DNA from: Flavobacterium faecale
GTDB lineage: Bacteria > Bacteroidota > Bacteroidia > Flavobacteriales > Flavobacteriaceae
Length of the DNA: 64,000 bases
Direction: 5' to 3'
Assembly (NCBI RefSeq): GCF_003076455.1
Contig: NZ_CP020918.1
Coordinates: 4,500,001 to 4,564,000, forward strand
Part shown: one piece after another, positions 8,549 through 17,772 of the stretch
How the letters are laid out: the number at the start of each line of letters is the position of its first letter
Numbering within the stretch: the stretch's first letter is position 1
The notes under the pieces: model-generated
What the model saw: the letters and a program-made list of their open reading frames with translations, nothing else
Databases searched by the model: none
Told to the model about the DNA's origin: nothing
Made by a program: the position numbers and the translations under genes

Positions 8549-10918
8549 TTATTTTGCACTAGCGGCTAAACACTTTGTAATGGTTTTGTATAATAACCTT
8601 TTGTCTATTGGTTTACTTAGATAAGCATCCATACCTATCTCTACTACTCGGGCTTTTGTCGCCTCCATAACATCGGCAGTAACAGCAATAATTGGTACAT
8701 CTTTGTTTTCTTTGCCTACACTACCATTTCGAATAGCAATTGATGCTTCATACCCATCCATAACCGGCATTTGTAGATCCATTAAAACAAGGTCTATCTT
8801 CTCTTTTGTAAATGCATTAAGCCCTTCCAGTCCATTATTAGCAAAAATTACGTTGGTATTTTTCCATTGTTTAATGATCATTTTAATAATAACTTGATTC
8901 ATCTTATTGTCCTCAACCACCAAAATCGTTTTCCCTTTTAAATCATAATCAATAGTCTCAACCACTTCTAGCAAAGGCTTTTCTATTTCTACAACTTCGA
9001 AGTCTACAAAAATCTCGCAAGATGTACCCTCACCTACTTTACTATCAATTTTAAATTCCCCTCCCAACATATCAACTAGATTTCGAACTAAATACAACCC
9101 AAGACCTAAACCTCCAAATTTTCGTTTATTATTTGTTTTATATTGAGAAAAAGAATCAAATATTTTACCCATTTTTTTCTCGCTAATACCTATTCCAGAA
9201 TCAGATACACCTACAATTATGGTAATCTTACCTTTATTAACTTTTGTAACCGATAGTGACATCGTAACAGATCCAACTGGAGTAAATTTTAATGCATTAT
9301 CAATTACATGATTAATAATTTGCAGATATTTCTTTTTATCTCCAGACACCAAACTAGGAAGCACATCTGAATGATTGAAAATGAATTGCAATCCTTTTTC
9401 TTCGGCTCTAGCCTGTGCAATTTGTTTTAAACTCAAAATAGCATCTAATGGATCAAACGTAACATTTTCCACTTTAAGCTCGTGTTTTTCGATTTTAGTA
9501 AAATCTAATATATCATCAATAGAATTTAGTAAATTTTCTGAAGAATTTTGAATACTAATACATTTTTCTAAGATGTCATTATCTTTGGTTTTTTCAAGAA
9601 TATTTTCGTTGTAATTCATAATAACATTCAAAGGCGTTCGCAATTCGTGACTTATATTACACAACAGGTAACATTTTAAATCTCTCATCTCCTGCGCTTT
9701 TGACAGCGTATCTTGAGCAAGCATTTTCTTCGTTTTTCTTAAATTAAAAAGATAGAAAACCTCCTTAATCGTAAACAAGACTATTGTTATTGCAATCCCT
9801 ATTTTGGTGCTTTCTTCAACTAAAAAACTGGAAGACAATACAGCGTATATTTTTAGAGTATAAATACCATAGCTCATTCCTAATACTGCAATTCCGAGGA
9901 TGAAGAACAATTCTATCGATCGAAATTTATTTTTGAAGCAAAACATGGCAATTACAATTAAAACAAAAATAAAAAAACCAAGTACATTTGCTATCATCAA
10001 TAACACGTTTAATGACTGTGGAAACAATAAACCAAGTGGCAGCAGTACTATATTAATAGTATAAAAAAGTTGAAACAGAAAATATAATTTTTTATTATTG
10101 CGCCTAACTAGCAGCGTTGACTCAGCAAATTTCCCCAAAAATATACCAGTAAAGACAATTGCCATCAAAAATATTTCAGTCACGATAGCATCATTAAATA
10201 CAGTAAAATATTTCGAAAAATAACCATCCATTATAAAAGGTAAGAAACCGGAAGCCAAGATGAAACTTGACAAAAATAAGATCTTAACACTACGTAACGC
10301 AAAAAACAAGAAAAACATAAAAATCGAAAATTGTAATACTAAACCGTAAAAAAGACCATCTCTAAACTCTAGATGAACCATTTTTTTGTAAAAGTGATTA
10401 TAACTATGTAATACCAAGGGTACTGCAATTACTTTTCCACCAGATTTGTAATGTACATACAAGCTCAATCGATCAGCTGGCTTGATGACCAAGCTAAAAA
10501 GAACCTCCTTGCTTTCTAGTACTTTAGTTGAGCTATGAATAGAAGAACCACTGATTGATTTCACTATTTTTTTTGTCCTTTCATCTACAATATACAATTC
10601 TACTTGTTGTGATGATGGCAGTGCCGTTTGAAGCAAATATCTTAATTTATTTTTGGTGTTATTTTGAACTGAAACTTGTGCCCAATAATTATCCTTTGAA
10701 AATCCGTAGTACACATCATGTAACAAATGTTGCTTGGACTTAACCGTATCAAATTGCGCAATAGCTGACTGAATATCAAGAGTTAAATCGTTTACGTTGA
10801 TCACTTTTGCAAATTTTTGCAAGTTTACCATTTCAGGACATTTTTCACCTTCAAATATATATTGAGAAAATCCGCTTAGCGAGAATAATAATAAGGTAGC
10901 AAGTACAATTCGTTTCAT
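8549..10918 (-). CDS. 7TM-DISM hybrid sensor histidine kinase with fused receiver domain
   Basis: The 789-residue protein contains a signal peptide (1-18), a periplasmic DISMED2-like beta domain (about 40-175), seven hydrophobic segments (about 185-395), a HisKA helix with phospho-acceptor His424 in NISHELRTPLN, and an HATPase_c domain (Asn541 in the N box; DSGIGIS near 573; GGLGLGLYLV near 602). It ends in a complete receiver domain, with ILVVEDN near 665, phospho-acceptor Asp714 in LMDLQMPVMDG and the Lys of LSKPID. It is paralogous to the next kinase gene upstream (11577-13586). A minus-strand -7 element lies at 10959-10966. Signal unknown. Confidence 0.9.
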   Translation of the reverse strand: MKRIVLATLLLFSLSGFSQYIFEGEKCPEMVNLQKFAKVINVNDLTLDIQSAIAQFDTVKSKQHLLHDVYYGFSKDNYWAQVSVQNNTKNKLRYLLQTALPSSQQVELYIVDERTKKIVKSISGSSIHSSTKVLESKEVLFSLVIKPADRLSLYVHYKSGGKVIAVPLVLHSYNHFYKKMVHLEFRDGLFYGLVLQFSIFMFFLFFALRSVKILFLSSFILASGFLPFIMDGYFSKYFTVFNDAIVTEIFLMAIVFTGIFLGKFAESTLLVRRNNKKLYFLFQLFYTINIVLLPLGLLFPQSLNVLLMIANVLGFFIFVLIVIAMFCFKNKFRSIELFFILGIAVLGMSYGIYTLKIYAVLSSSFLVEESTKIGIAITIVLFTIKEVFYLFNLRKTKKMLAQDTLSKAQEMRDLKCYLLCNISHELRTPLNVIMNYNENILEKTKDNDILEKCISIQNSSENLLNSIDDILDFTKIEKHELKVENVTFDPLDAILSLKQIAQARAEEKGLQFIFNHSDVLPSLVSGDKKKYLQIINHVIDNALKFTPVGSVTMSLSVTKVNKGKITIIVGVSDSGIGISEKKMGKIFDSFSQYKTNNKRKFGGLGLGLYLVRNLVDMLGGEFKIDSKVGEGTSCEIFVDFEVVEIEKPLLEVVETIDYDLKGKTILVVEDNKMNQVIIKMIIKQWKNTNVIFANNGLEGLNAFTKEKIDLVLMDLQMPVMDGYEASIAIRNGSVGKENKDVPIIAVTADVMEATKARVVEIGMDAYLSKPIDKRLLYKTITKCLAASAK

Positions 10919-10958
10919 AAAAAAAATTATCAGTGAACTATTTCAATTTAATAATGAA

Positions 10959-11024
10959 CAAAGATAAACGTGTATTGCAGTTGATAGTAAAACTATCGAC
11001 GAGACGACAATTAGCTATCGACGA
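10959..11024 (-). promoter_or_regulatory. Promoter and direct-repeat operator of the first hybrid kinase gene
   Basis: CAAAGATA (10959-10966) reads TATCTTTG on the minus strand, an exact -7 element. Upstream lie two identical 10-mers CTATCGACGA at 10993-11002 and 11015-11024, 22 bases apart start to start (two helical turns), in the position expected for an activator or regulator. Confidence 0.45.
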
Positions 11025-11109
11025 ACTGTAAAACACTGTAGATAATACGTTTAATAAACGCTTAAAACCCATTCGGCGAAGGAAAAAACACGACAAACTA
11101 CATGATTTT

Positions 11110-11149
11110 AAAAAAAAAATCCCTGTAAACATATACGCATCTACAGGGA
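11110..11149 (-). terminator. Intrinsic terminator after the receiver-domain ORF
   Basis: TCCCTGTA / TACAGGGA arms around a 14-base loop, followed on the minus strand by a run of ten T. It lies 25 bases after the stop of the 11175-11564 ORF, so the kinase and receiver pieces still share one transcript end. Confidence 0.75.
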
Positions 11150-11174
11150 CAAACCATTATTTTTTAATTAGTTA

Positions 11175-11564
11175 TTAAGCAGAGAGGTCTTTAACATACG
11201 TCAACTGCAAACTTTTGGATATAGCCTCAAACAGCGTTTCTTTTTTAATAGGTTTGGTTAAATAATCATTCATTCCAATTTCAAAAGCCCTATTTTTTGT
11301 TGATTCCATCACATCAGCCGTAACTGCAATTATAGGTACATTGGCATTATACAACCCAGCAACACCATTCCGTATCGCAATTGTAGCCTCATAACCATCC
11401 ATAACCGGCATTTGTAAATCCATCAAAACGACATCTATGGTCTGTGTTGCAAAAGCATCCAAAGCTTCTTGACCATTATTTGCAAAAACAACTGTGGTAT
11501 TACTCCACTTTTTTAGAATCATATTAATCACCATTTGGTTGATCGAATTATCCTCAACGACCAA
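11175..11564 (-). pseudogene. Receiver domain cut off from the second hybrid kinase by an in-frame stop
   Basis: The reading frame directly continues that of the upstream kinase gene after a TAA at 11577-11579. The four codons GKTI lie between the TAA and a TTG at 11562-11564. The encoded segment is a full receiver domain: VVEDN, Asp in LMDLQMPVMDG (residue 49 counted from the TTG), TADVM and the conserved Lys in TKPIK. The intact paralogue reads YDLKGKTILVVEDN where this locus reads YDM-stop-GKTILVVEDN, so Lys has become a stop. It is either a recent nonsense mutation, a sequencing error, or a receiver now made separately by reinitiation at TTG or ATC; no ATG start is available nearby. Confidence 0.75.
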
Positions 11565-11576
11565 GATGGTTTTTCC

Positions 11577-13586
11577 TTACATATCATATAACTGGGGTTG
11601 CTCCTGCACAACTTTTATTTTTCCATTTTGTGTTAAAGGAAACTCTAGCGTAATCACACAACAAGTTCCTTTATTGACATAACTTGTCATATTAACAGTT
11701 CCGTTTTGCATGTTTACCAATGTTTTCACGATATACAGTCCCAAACCAAGTCCGCCAAACTTCCTTTTATTATCCACATTATTTTGACTGAAGGAATCAA
11801 AAATCGTCTCCATTTTATCTTTCGAAATTCCGACACCAGAATCTGAAACCGTTAGAATAAAACTTGCTTTTGAATCTGATTTTTGCACGGCTTCTATTTC
11901 GAATTTCACAAAACCTTCTGAAGTAAATTTTATAGCATTACTAATCACATTATTCAATACCTGAACCAAACGTGTCTCATCACCGGAAACCATTTCTGGA
12001 AAATTACCTCTCTTTTTAAATATAAATTCCAAGCCTTTATCTTTTGCACGAAGCTTAGCGCTGTCTTTGACTTGCTCCATGACCAACAAGGGATCAAAAT
12101 CAACCGTATCCATCTTTATTTCTTTCTTTTCTATTTTCGAAAAATCTAAAATATCATTCACAGAGCTCAGTAAACTATGAGAAGAGTATTTGATTACTTG
12201 GCAATTCTTTTTTATACTTTCATCAACTACTTCACTAGAAACAGAATCAATTAAATTTAGGATCGCATTCAAAGGGGTGCGCAATTCGTGGCTAATATTC
12301 GATAAAAAATAAGTTTTTAAATCGCTCATTTCTTCCGCTCGAACCAAGGCCAAACGGTTTAACTCATTTCGCTCATTGCGGAGATTTCGAATTAAATTGG
12401 CCATAGATAAGGATAGAAAGATAACCTCTAGCCCTGTTCCAAATTTCGAACTATTTTGAACCAAGAAATTATTAGGCATCAAACCAAAATTATTCAAAAT
12501 AAACACCCCAAAACCAAGTATTAAAAACAAAATACCAAAGGCAAAAAAGGCATCTACTTTTATTTTCTTTCGAACTAAAGAAACAATTGAACTAATGATT
12601 AAGATTAAAATAAACAGTCCGAGCACATTTGCAATAAGAGAACAAAGTGGCAAAGCAGCAGGCACAAATACAACTACAGCTAGAAGGACAAAAACCAAAC
12701 CGAAAACGACATTAAAGGCAAGGTATATAAAACGGCTATGTTCTTTAATTTTCAAGAACACTTCGCTATACTTACCTAATAAGATACCGGTTGACATTGC
12801 AAAGATCAACACCGCATGCTGAGAAACCCAACCACCACTTGGATCGATATATTTATAAAAAAAGCCATCCAATGACAATTGCATACAGCCTACAAACAAA
12901 ACATATAGACTATAATATAAAAAAGTACGCTCTCGAAGTGCATAATAAAAGAAGAAGTATATAATGGCAGCAATAAGTAAGATCCCATAAAAAATTCCGA
13001 AAATAAATTGCTCAAAAGCAGTAGCATCATTAAAACTATCCGAATCACTCAAAAGTAAAGGCATCTTAATCACCTCACCATCACTCTTGATATGCAAATA
13101 CAAATCTACCTTTGAATTGGGTTGTATATCGAGTTTAAAAATGGTTTTACGACTACGGTAGGCGCGATCCTTAAACGGCATATTATCACCACTAACTGCT
13201 TTGGTCATGATACCGGTTTTGGAGTTCACCACGTACAATTCCACACGATCTGTGATAGGCCTTGCTGTTTCGAAATAATAATTTAAATGGGTATTGGTAG
13301 CATTTTGAAGCGGAATCTTGGTCCACCAATAGTGATTGGTGAAACCTAAATCGTCTGATTTTGGATTCATTACAGTAGGTTGTAATGCATCAAAGTCACG
13401 AATAACTTGTTTAACATCTAATTGTTTGAGTCCAACATCAACAACAGTTGCATAAGGTTGAAGCGAAATAGATTCTGGTATTGCGTCTTTTTGGAATACA
13501 TACTGCCCTTGCACCACTGTAAAAAACAGCAGAGCAACAAATAGTAGGATCGTATTACAATTAGTCTTGGGGCTAAATAATTGCAT
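11577..13586 (-). CDS. 7TM-DISM sensor histidine kinase, truncated before its receiver domain
   Basis: The 669-residue protein has the same layout as its neighbour: signal peptide (1-28), DISMED2-like domain (about 45-180), seven hydrophobic segments (about 192-400), HisKA with His433 in NISHELRTPLN, and HATPase_c (Asn550; DSGVGIS near 582; FGGLGLGLYIV). It stops right after the HATPase domain at an in-frame TAA, while the paralogue continues into a receiver. Read-through would give about 803 residues. As it stands the product could still autophosphorylate but would lack the fused output. Confidence 0.85.
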   Translation of the reverse strand: MQLFSPKTNCNTILLFVALLFFTVVQGQYVFQKDAIPESISLQPYATVVDVGLKQLDVKQVIRDFDALQPTVMNPKSDDLGFTNHYWWTKIPLQNATNTHLNYYFETARPITDRVELYVVNSKTGIMTKAVSGDNMPFKDRAYRSRKTIFKLDIQPNSKVDLYLHIKSDGEVIKMPLLLSDSDSFNDATAFEQFIFGIFYGILLIAAIIYFFFYYALRERTFLYYSLYVLFVGCMQLSLDGFFYKYIDPSGGWVSQHAVLIFAMSTGILLGKYSEVFLKIKEHSRFIYLAFNVVFGLVFVLLAVVVFVPAALPLCSLIANVLGLFILILIISSIVSLVRKKIKVDAFFAFGILFLILGFGVFILNNFGLMPNNFLVQNSSKFGTGLEVIFLSLSMANLIRNLRNERNELNRLALVRAEEMSDLKTYFLSNISHELRTPLNAILNLIDSVSSEVVDESIKKNCQVIKYSSHSLLSSVNDILDFSKIEKKEIKMDTVDFDPLLVMEQVKDSAKLRAKDKGLEFIFKKRGNFPEMVSGDETRLVQVLNNVISNAIKFTSEGFVKFEIEAVQKSDSKASFILTVSDSGVGISKDKMETIFDSFSQNNVDNKRKFGGLGLGLYIVKTLVNMQNGTVNMTSYVNKGTCCVITLEFPLTQNGKIKVVQEQPQLYDM

Positions 13587-13726
13587 AGATTTGTTTTATG
13601 TTTAACTAATCTACGTTAAATGTTTTTCTTAGGTTTTAAGAACCTTAAACTTTAACTAAAAAAACGTTAAAGTGCACACGGCACATACTAAAATTATAGG
13701 CGAGCCGTTTGGCTACGCCGTTTTTT
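13586..13726 (+). ncRNA. Candidate structured RNA (or operator array) upstream of the second kinase
   Basis: On the plus strand TAGATTTG (13586-13593) matches the -7 consensus. It is followed by four consecutive inverted repeats: TTTAAC-N8-GTTAAA (13601-13620), AGGTT-N5-AACCT (13631-13645), CTTTAAC-N9-GTTAAAG (13650-13672), and a GC-rich hairpin GGCG-GCC-GTTT-GGC-CGCC (13699-13719) followed after one G by six T. The last is terminator-like on the plus strand, although no plus-strand gene precedes it. The alternative is that the palindromes are protein-binding sites for the minus-strand kinase promoter. Confidence 0.3.
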
Positions 13727-13792
13727 GGAACAATTAAAAAAGTGTTCTATTTCGCCATATCGATTAGAATGCCAATCATTTTAAAAAAGACG

Positions 13793-13800
13793 TACCTTTG
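13793..13800 (+). promoter_or_regulatory. -7 promoter element of rdgB
   Basis: TACCTTTG is an exact TAnnTTTG match, 26 bases upstream of the rdgB ATG. Confidence 0.55.
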
Positions 13801-13826
13801 ATGGTATTCATTTTAAAACTTTACTT

Positions 13827-14402
13827 ATGCAACTTGTTTTTGCTTCGAATAATAAAAACAAAATCAAAGAAATTCAACAACTTCTTCCGGCAACGATCCA
13901 AATTCTAAGTCTAAGCGACATAGGCTGTACCGAAGAAATTCCAGAAACGGCAGCCACTATTGAAGGGAACGCCATATTGAAAGCCAATTATGTAACTGAA
14001 AAATATGGTTACAATTGTTTTGCAGACGATACAGGACTAGAAGTTGATGCACTTGACGGTGCACCCGGAGTCTATTCTGCACGTTATGCAGGCGAACCGT
14101 CAGATTCAAATGCAAATATGGATAAATTATTACTGAATCTAAAAAACACTGACAACCGAAAAGCACAGTTTAAAACCATCATCACACTGAACCTGAATGG
14201 CAAACATACCTTATTTGAAGGTATTGCAGCAGGAAGCATCACTACAGAACGATCAGGCTCAGAGGGTTTTGGCTACGACCCTATCTTTCGACCAAAAGGT
14301 TATGATGACACCTTTGCCGAGATGTCTGCGAACCTTAAAAACGAGATAAGTCACAGAGGAAAAGCCACACGCTTATTGATCGACCATTTAAACCGACTCT
14401 AA
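13827..14402 (+). CDS. rdgB: RdgB/HAM1 non-canonical purine NTP pyrophosphatase
   Basis: The 191-residue protein, normal for the family, hydrolyses ITP, dITP and XTP to monophosphates and so keeps deaminated purines out of nucleic acids. The N-terminal substrate loop FASNNKNKIKEIQ, the metal and base region FADDTGLEVDALDGAPGVYS, the SEGFGYDPIF loop and SHRGKA near the end are all present. It has its own promoter and stands alone between the kinase genes and the helicase gene. Confidence 0.93.
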   Translation: MQLVFASNNKNKIKEIQQLLPATIQILSLSDIGCTEEIPETAATIEGNAILKANYVTEKYGYNCFADDTGLEVDALDGAPGVYSARYAGEPSDSNANMDKLLLNLKNTDNRKAQFKTIITLNLNGKHTLFEGIAAGSITTERSGSEGFGYDPIFRPKGYDDTFAEMSANLKNEISHRGKATRLLIDHLNRL

Positions 14403-14579
14403 TTATTGCTTTATGTCACAACATTTTGAAAAATAATTTGATTCATCAGACTATTTTGGGTTGCATAAAACAAAATCAGAAGCGAAATTTAAGGTTACCA
14501 AAATATAACATTCTGATTATCAAATGGCAATAAATCATTAAAACTTAAATCTTCATTAGTTTATATCGATTATTAACAG

Positions 14580-14587
14580 TACTTTTG
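14580..14587 (+). promoter_or_regulatory. -7 promoter element of the DEAD-box helicase gene
   Basis: TACTTTTG matches TAnnTTTG, 20 bases upstream of the ATG. Confidence 0.5.
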
Positions 14588-14607
14588 CACCCTATTTAAA
14601 ATTACAT

Positions 14608-16533
14608 ATGAATAAATTTGAACAATTAGGATTGAGTGAATCGTTACTGAAAGCGATTTTAGATCTAGGATTTGAAAATCCGAGCGAAGTACAGGAGAAA
14701 GCGATTCCCCTATTATTGGAAAAAGATACAGATATGGTTGCGTTGGCTCAAACAGGGACAGGGAAAACGGCAGCTTTTGGTTTTCCAGTTATCCAAAAAA
14801 TTGATGCCAACAACAGAAACACTCAGGCATTGATTTTATCTCCAACGCGTGAGTTATGTTTGCAGATTACCAACGAACTTAAAAACTACTCAAAATACGA
14901 AAAAGGTATTAATGTGGTAGCAGTTTACGGCGGGGCTAGTATTACAGAACAAGCAAGAGACATTAAAAGAGGAGCACAAATTATTGTAGCAACTCCAGGA
15001 AGAATGCAAGACATGATCAATAGAGGATTGGTAAACATTACCGGTATCAACTATTGTATCCTTGACGAAGCAGATGAAATGTTAAACATGGGATTCTATG
15101 AAGACATTGTAAACATTTTATCAACTACTCCAGACGACAAAAATACATGGTTGTTTTCTGCAACAATGCCTGCTGAAGTAGCACGTATTGGAAAACAATT
15201 TATGACAGACCCTGTTGAAGTTACTGTAGGTGCTAAGAACTCAGGTTCTGCTACAGTATCTCATGAATTCTACTTAGTAAATGCTCGTGATCGTTACGAA
15301 GCATTGAAACGTTTAGCTGATGCTAATCCAGACATTTTCTCAGTAGTATTTTGTAGAACTAAACGTGATACACAAGCTGTTGCTGAAAAATTAGTTGAAG
15401 ATGGATACAGCGCTGCTGCATTGCACGGAGATTTATCTCAAGCGCAACGTGATGGTGTTATGAAATCTTTTAGAGGTCGCCAAATCCAAATGCTTGTTGC
15501 TACTGATGTTGCTGCACGTGGAATTGACGTTGATAACATTACTCACGTAGTGAATTATCAATTACCTGACGAAATAGAGACTTACAATCACCGTTCAGGT
15601 CGTACTGGTCGTGCTGGTAGATTAGGTACTTCTATCGTTATTGTAACTAAAAGTGAATTGCGTAAGATTTCTTCAATCGAAAGAATCATCAAGCAAAAAT
15701 TCGAAGAAAAAACAATCCCTTCTGGAATTGAAATCTGCGAAATCCAATTGTTACACTTAGCAAACAAAATTAAAGATACAGAAGTTGATCACGAAATTGA
15801 CAACTACTTACCTGCTATTACAAATGTTCTTGAAGATTTGACAAAAGACGAATTAATCAAGAAAATTGTATCTGTAGAATTTAACCGTTTTATTGCTTAC
15901 TACAAGAAAAATAGAGATATTTCTTCTCAATCTGGTGACAGACGCGAGAGAGATAGCGCTCCAAGAGAAGGTGGAAACGCTGGTGGAGCAACTAGATACT
16001 TTGTAAACATTGGATCTAGAGACAATTTTGACTGGATGTCATTGAAAGATTATTTGAAAGAAACATTAGACCTAGGTCGTGATGACGTTTTCAAAGTAGA
16101 TGTAAAAGAAGGTTTCTCTTTCTTTAACACTGATCCTGAGCACACTGATAAAGTTATGGAAGTATTGAACAACGTACAATTAGAAGGACGTCGTATCAAT
16201 GTTGAGATTTCTAAAAATGATGGTGGCGGAAGACGTGATCACAACGGAAGAAGTTCTGGTGGTGGTTTCGGCGGAGGTAGATCAGGTGGTGCACCAAGAA
16301 GAGAAGGAAATTTTGCCCCAAGACGTGAAGGTTCTGGTGGTGGAGGTTTTAGATCTGATAGAAACTCAGCTCCAAGAGAAGGCGGATTCAAAAGCGAAAG
16401 AAGTTCGGCTCCAAGAGAAGGCGGATTTGGCGGAAGAAGCTCTTCAAGATCAGAAGGTTCTTCAGATAGAGCTCCAAGACGTTCTGAAAGCTTCGGTGAT
16501 GCACCAAGACCAAGAAGACCAAGAAGAGACTAA
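14608..16533 (+). CDS. DEAD-box ATP-dependent RNA helicase with DbpA-like RNA-binding domain and Gly/Arg-rich tail
   Basis: The 641-residue protein has all helicase motifs: Q motif (FENPSEVQEKAIP), AQTGTGKTAAF (motif I), PTRELCLQ (Ia), TPGRMQD, DEAD (II), FSATMP (III), VVFCRTKRDTQ (IV), VATDVAARGIDV (V) and HRSGRTGRAGR (VI). After the core come a dimerisation-like segment, a DbpA-type RRM (about 470-545) and about 95 residues of degenerate 'SAPREGGF'-like repeats rich in Gly, Arg and Ser. Overall it resembles CsdA/DeaD, which act in cold-shock RNA unwinding and ribosome assembly. Codons in the first 200 or so residues look less biased than later ones. Confidence 0.92.
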   Translation: MNKFEQLGLSESLLKAILDLGFENPSEVQEKAIPLLLEKDTDMVALAQTGTGKTAAFGFPVIQKIDANNRNTQALILSPTRELCLQITNELKNYSKYEKGINVVAVYGGASITEQARDIKRGAQIIVATPGRMQDMINRGLVNITGINYCILDEADEMLNMGFYEDIVNILSTTPDDKNTWLFSATMPAEVARIGKQFMTDPVEVTVGAKNSGSATVSHEFYLVNARDRYEALKRLADANPDIFSVVFCRTKRDTQAVAEKLVEDGYSAAALHGDLSQAQRDGVMKSFRGRQIQMLVATDVAARGIDVDNITHVVNYQLPDEIETYNHRSGRTGRAGRLGTSIVIVTKSELRKISSIERIIKQKFEEKTIPSGIEICEIQLLHLANKIKDTEVDHEIDNYLPAITNVLEDLTKDELIKKIVSVEFNRFIAYYKKNRDISSQSGDRRERDSAPREGGNAGGATRYFVNIGSRDNFDWMSLKDYLKETLDLGRDDVFKVDVKEGFSFFNTDPEHTDKVMEVLNNVQLEGRRINVEISKNDGGGRRDHNGRSSGGGFGGGRSGGAPRREGNFAPRREGSGGGGFRSDRNSAPREGGFKSERSSAPREGGFGGRSSSRSEGSSDRAPRRSESFGDAPRPRRPRRD

Positions 16534-16622
16534 CATTTTTTTGTTAATTTTCTTGTAATTATATAATGAAACTACAAAATATTTAAAGCTAGTTTAGTAC
16601 TTTTAAAGTCTTAAACAAGTTT

Positions 16623-17393
16623 ATGAAATATTTTGTAGTTTTCTTTTTTTTACTCCTATCCATTGCTACTCAAGCACAGGACAGCCCGCTTTCTCAAAAA
16701 GTTACGGGATATATTTATAACGATAATACCAAATTACCTCTTAACGATGCCAATGTCATCAATATAAACAAGGTTCGAGGTGCACAAACAGATATCAAAG
16801 GGTACTTTGAAATTGATGTCCAACCCAACGATACACTTCACATTTCACTTTTAGGATTTCAATCCCTTCGTGTAAAAGTTACCAATGACTGGTTAAAAAA
16901 CAAAGTTGCCAAAATTTTCTTAACAGAACGAGCAATTGCCCTTGAAGAAGTCGTCATTAATCCATTCAATCTTACCGGTTATCTTGAAGTTGATTCGAAA
17001 ACCATACCTGTAAAAGAGAATTACCGTTACAGTATTTCTGGTTTAACTAGCGGCTATGAAACAGGAGAATATGCTCCAAATGCTTTCAGTAAAATTTTAG
17101 GATCTATTTTCAATCCCGCCGATTTACTCTATAATACCTTTAGCAATAAAAGCAAGGAATTCAAGAAACTAAAAGACATGAAAAAGGACGACACCGTACG
17201 AAACCTTTTAGCTTCAAAGTTTGATAGAGAAACCCTAGCAGTATTGCTCGGAATCGATAAAAAAGATATTCCCGAAATTTTGCAACGTTGCAACTATTCA
17301 GAATCATTTATTCAAACCGCCAATGACCTCCAAATTATGGACGCCATCAGCGGTTGTTATGAAGAATACAAAATATTAAAAAAAGTAAAGTAA
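16623..17393 (+). CDS. Exported carboxypeptidase-regulatory-like domain protein
   Basis: The 256-residue protein has a signal peptide (1-19, ending TQAQ) followed by a CarboxypepD_reg-like beta-sandwich (about 25-105): VTGYIYNDNTKLPLNDANV, a GYFEIDVQPND strand and ISLLGFQS. This is the domain found at the N-terminus of TonB-dependent receptors, but no plug or barrel follows. The remaining 150 residues are helical and unassigned. A TACTTTTA element at 16598-16605 could be the promoter. Probably periplasmic; role unknown. Confidence 0.75.
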   Translation: MKYFVVFFFLLLSIATQAQDSPLSQKVTGYIYNDNTKLPLNDANVININKVRGAQTDIKGYFEIDVQPNDTLHISLLGFQSLRVKVTNDWLKNKVAKIFLTERAIALEEVVINPFNLTGYLEVDSKTIPVKENYRYSISGLTSGYETGEYAPNAFSKILGSIFNPADLLYNTFSNKSKEFKKLKDMKKDDTVRNLLASKFDRETLAVLLGIDKKDIPEILQRCNYSESFIQTANDLQIMDAISGCYEEYKILKKVK

Positions 17394-17409
17394 TTTATTT
17401 GCGAAATAG

Positions 17410-17447
17410 AATCCTCAATTTGCTATTGCATTTTGGGGATTTTTTTT
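17410..17447 (+). terminator. Intrinsic terminator of the carboxypeptidase-like gene
   Basis: AATCCTCAA / TTGGGGATT stem (one G-U pair) followed by a run of T, 17 bases after the stop codon. Confidence 0.7.
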
Positions 17448-17596
17448 AACCTCTGATGAAATAGGTAAACAACACACATGAATTCTTGCCGTCACTTCAA
17501 TCTATGACTAACACTATTTAAAAATAGCTATCGAAAAAAAATTTTATATCGCTTTATTAGTTACATTTACTTCAAACCCACTAATACTATATTATT

Positions 17597-17707
17597 ATGT
17601 CAAAAGGTCAAGACACTAAGAAAACGGTCAAAAAAGAACCGCTTAAAACAGCTAAAGAAAAGAAAGAAGAAAAAAGAGAGAAAAAAAGTGCTTCGAAAAG
17701 AGACTAG
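17597..17707 (+). CDS. Small Lys/Glu-rich protein, 36 residues
   Basis: The ORF runs ATG to TAG and encodes MSKGQDTKKTVKKEPLKTAK, then a run of alternating Lys and Glu and a C-terminal KKSASKRD. Nearly half of the residues are Lys and there is no hydrophobic core, so it is probably disordered and possibly nucleic-acid or ribosome associated. It ends 65 bases before a strong bidirectional terminator and follows a terminator upstream, so it would be its own transcription unit. Similar tiny Lys-rich proteins occur in Flavobacteria, but I cannot name a family. Confidence 0.55.
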   Translation: MSKGQDTKKTVKKEPLKTAKEKKEEKREKKSASKRD

Positions 17708-17772
17708 AAATTAGTGTTCATTCACAATTTTTAGATTTCAGTTTGCAAACATCTCATACGCTAACACAATAA

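Noticed and set aside
16199..16558. Overlapping 119-codon frame within the helicase Gly/Arg-rich tail
   Set aside because: Low-complexity product produced by reading repetitive helicase DNA in another frame.
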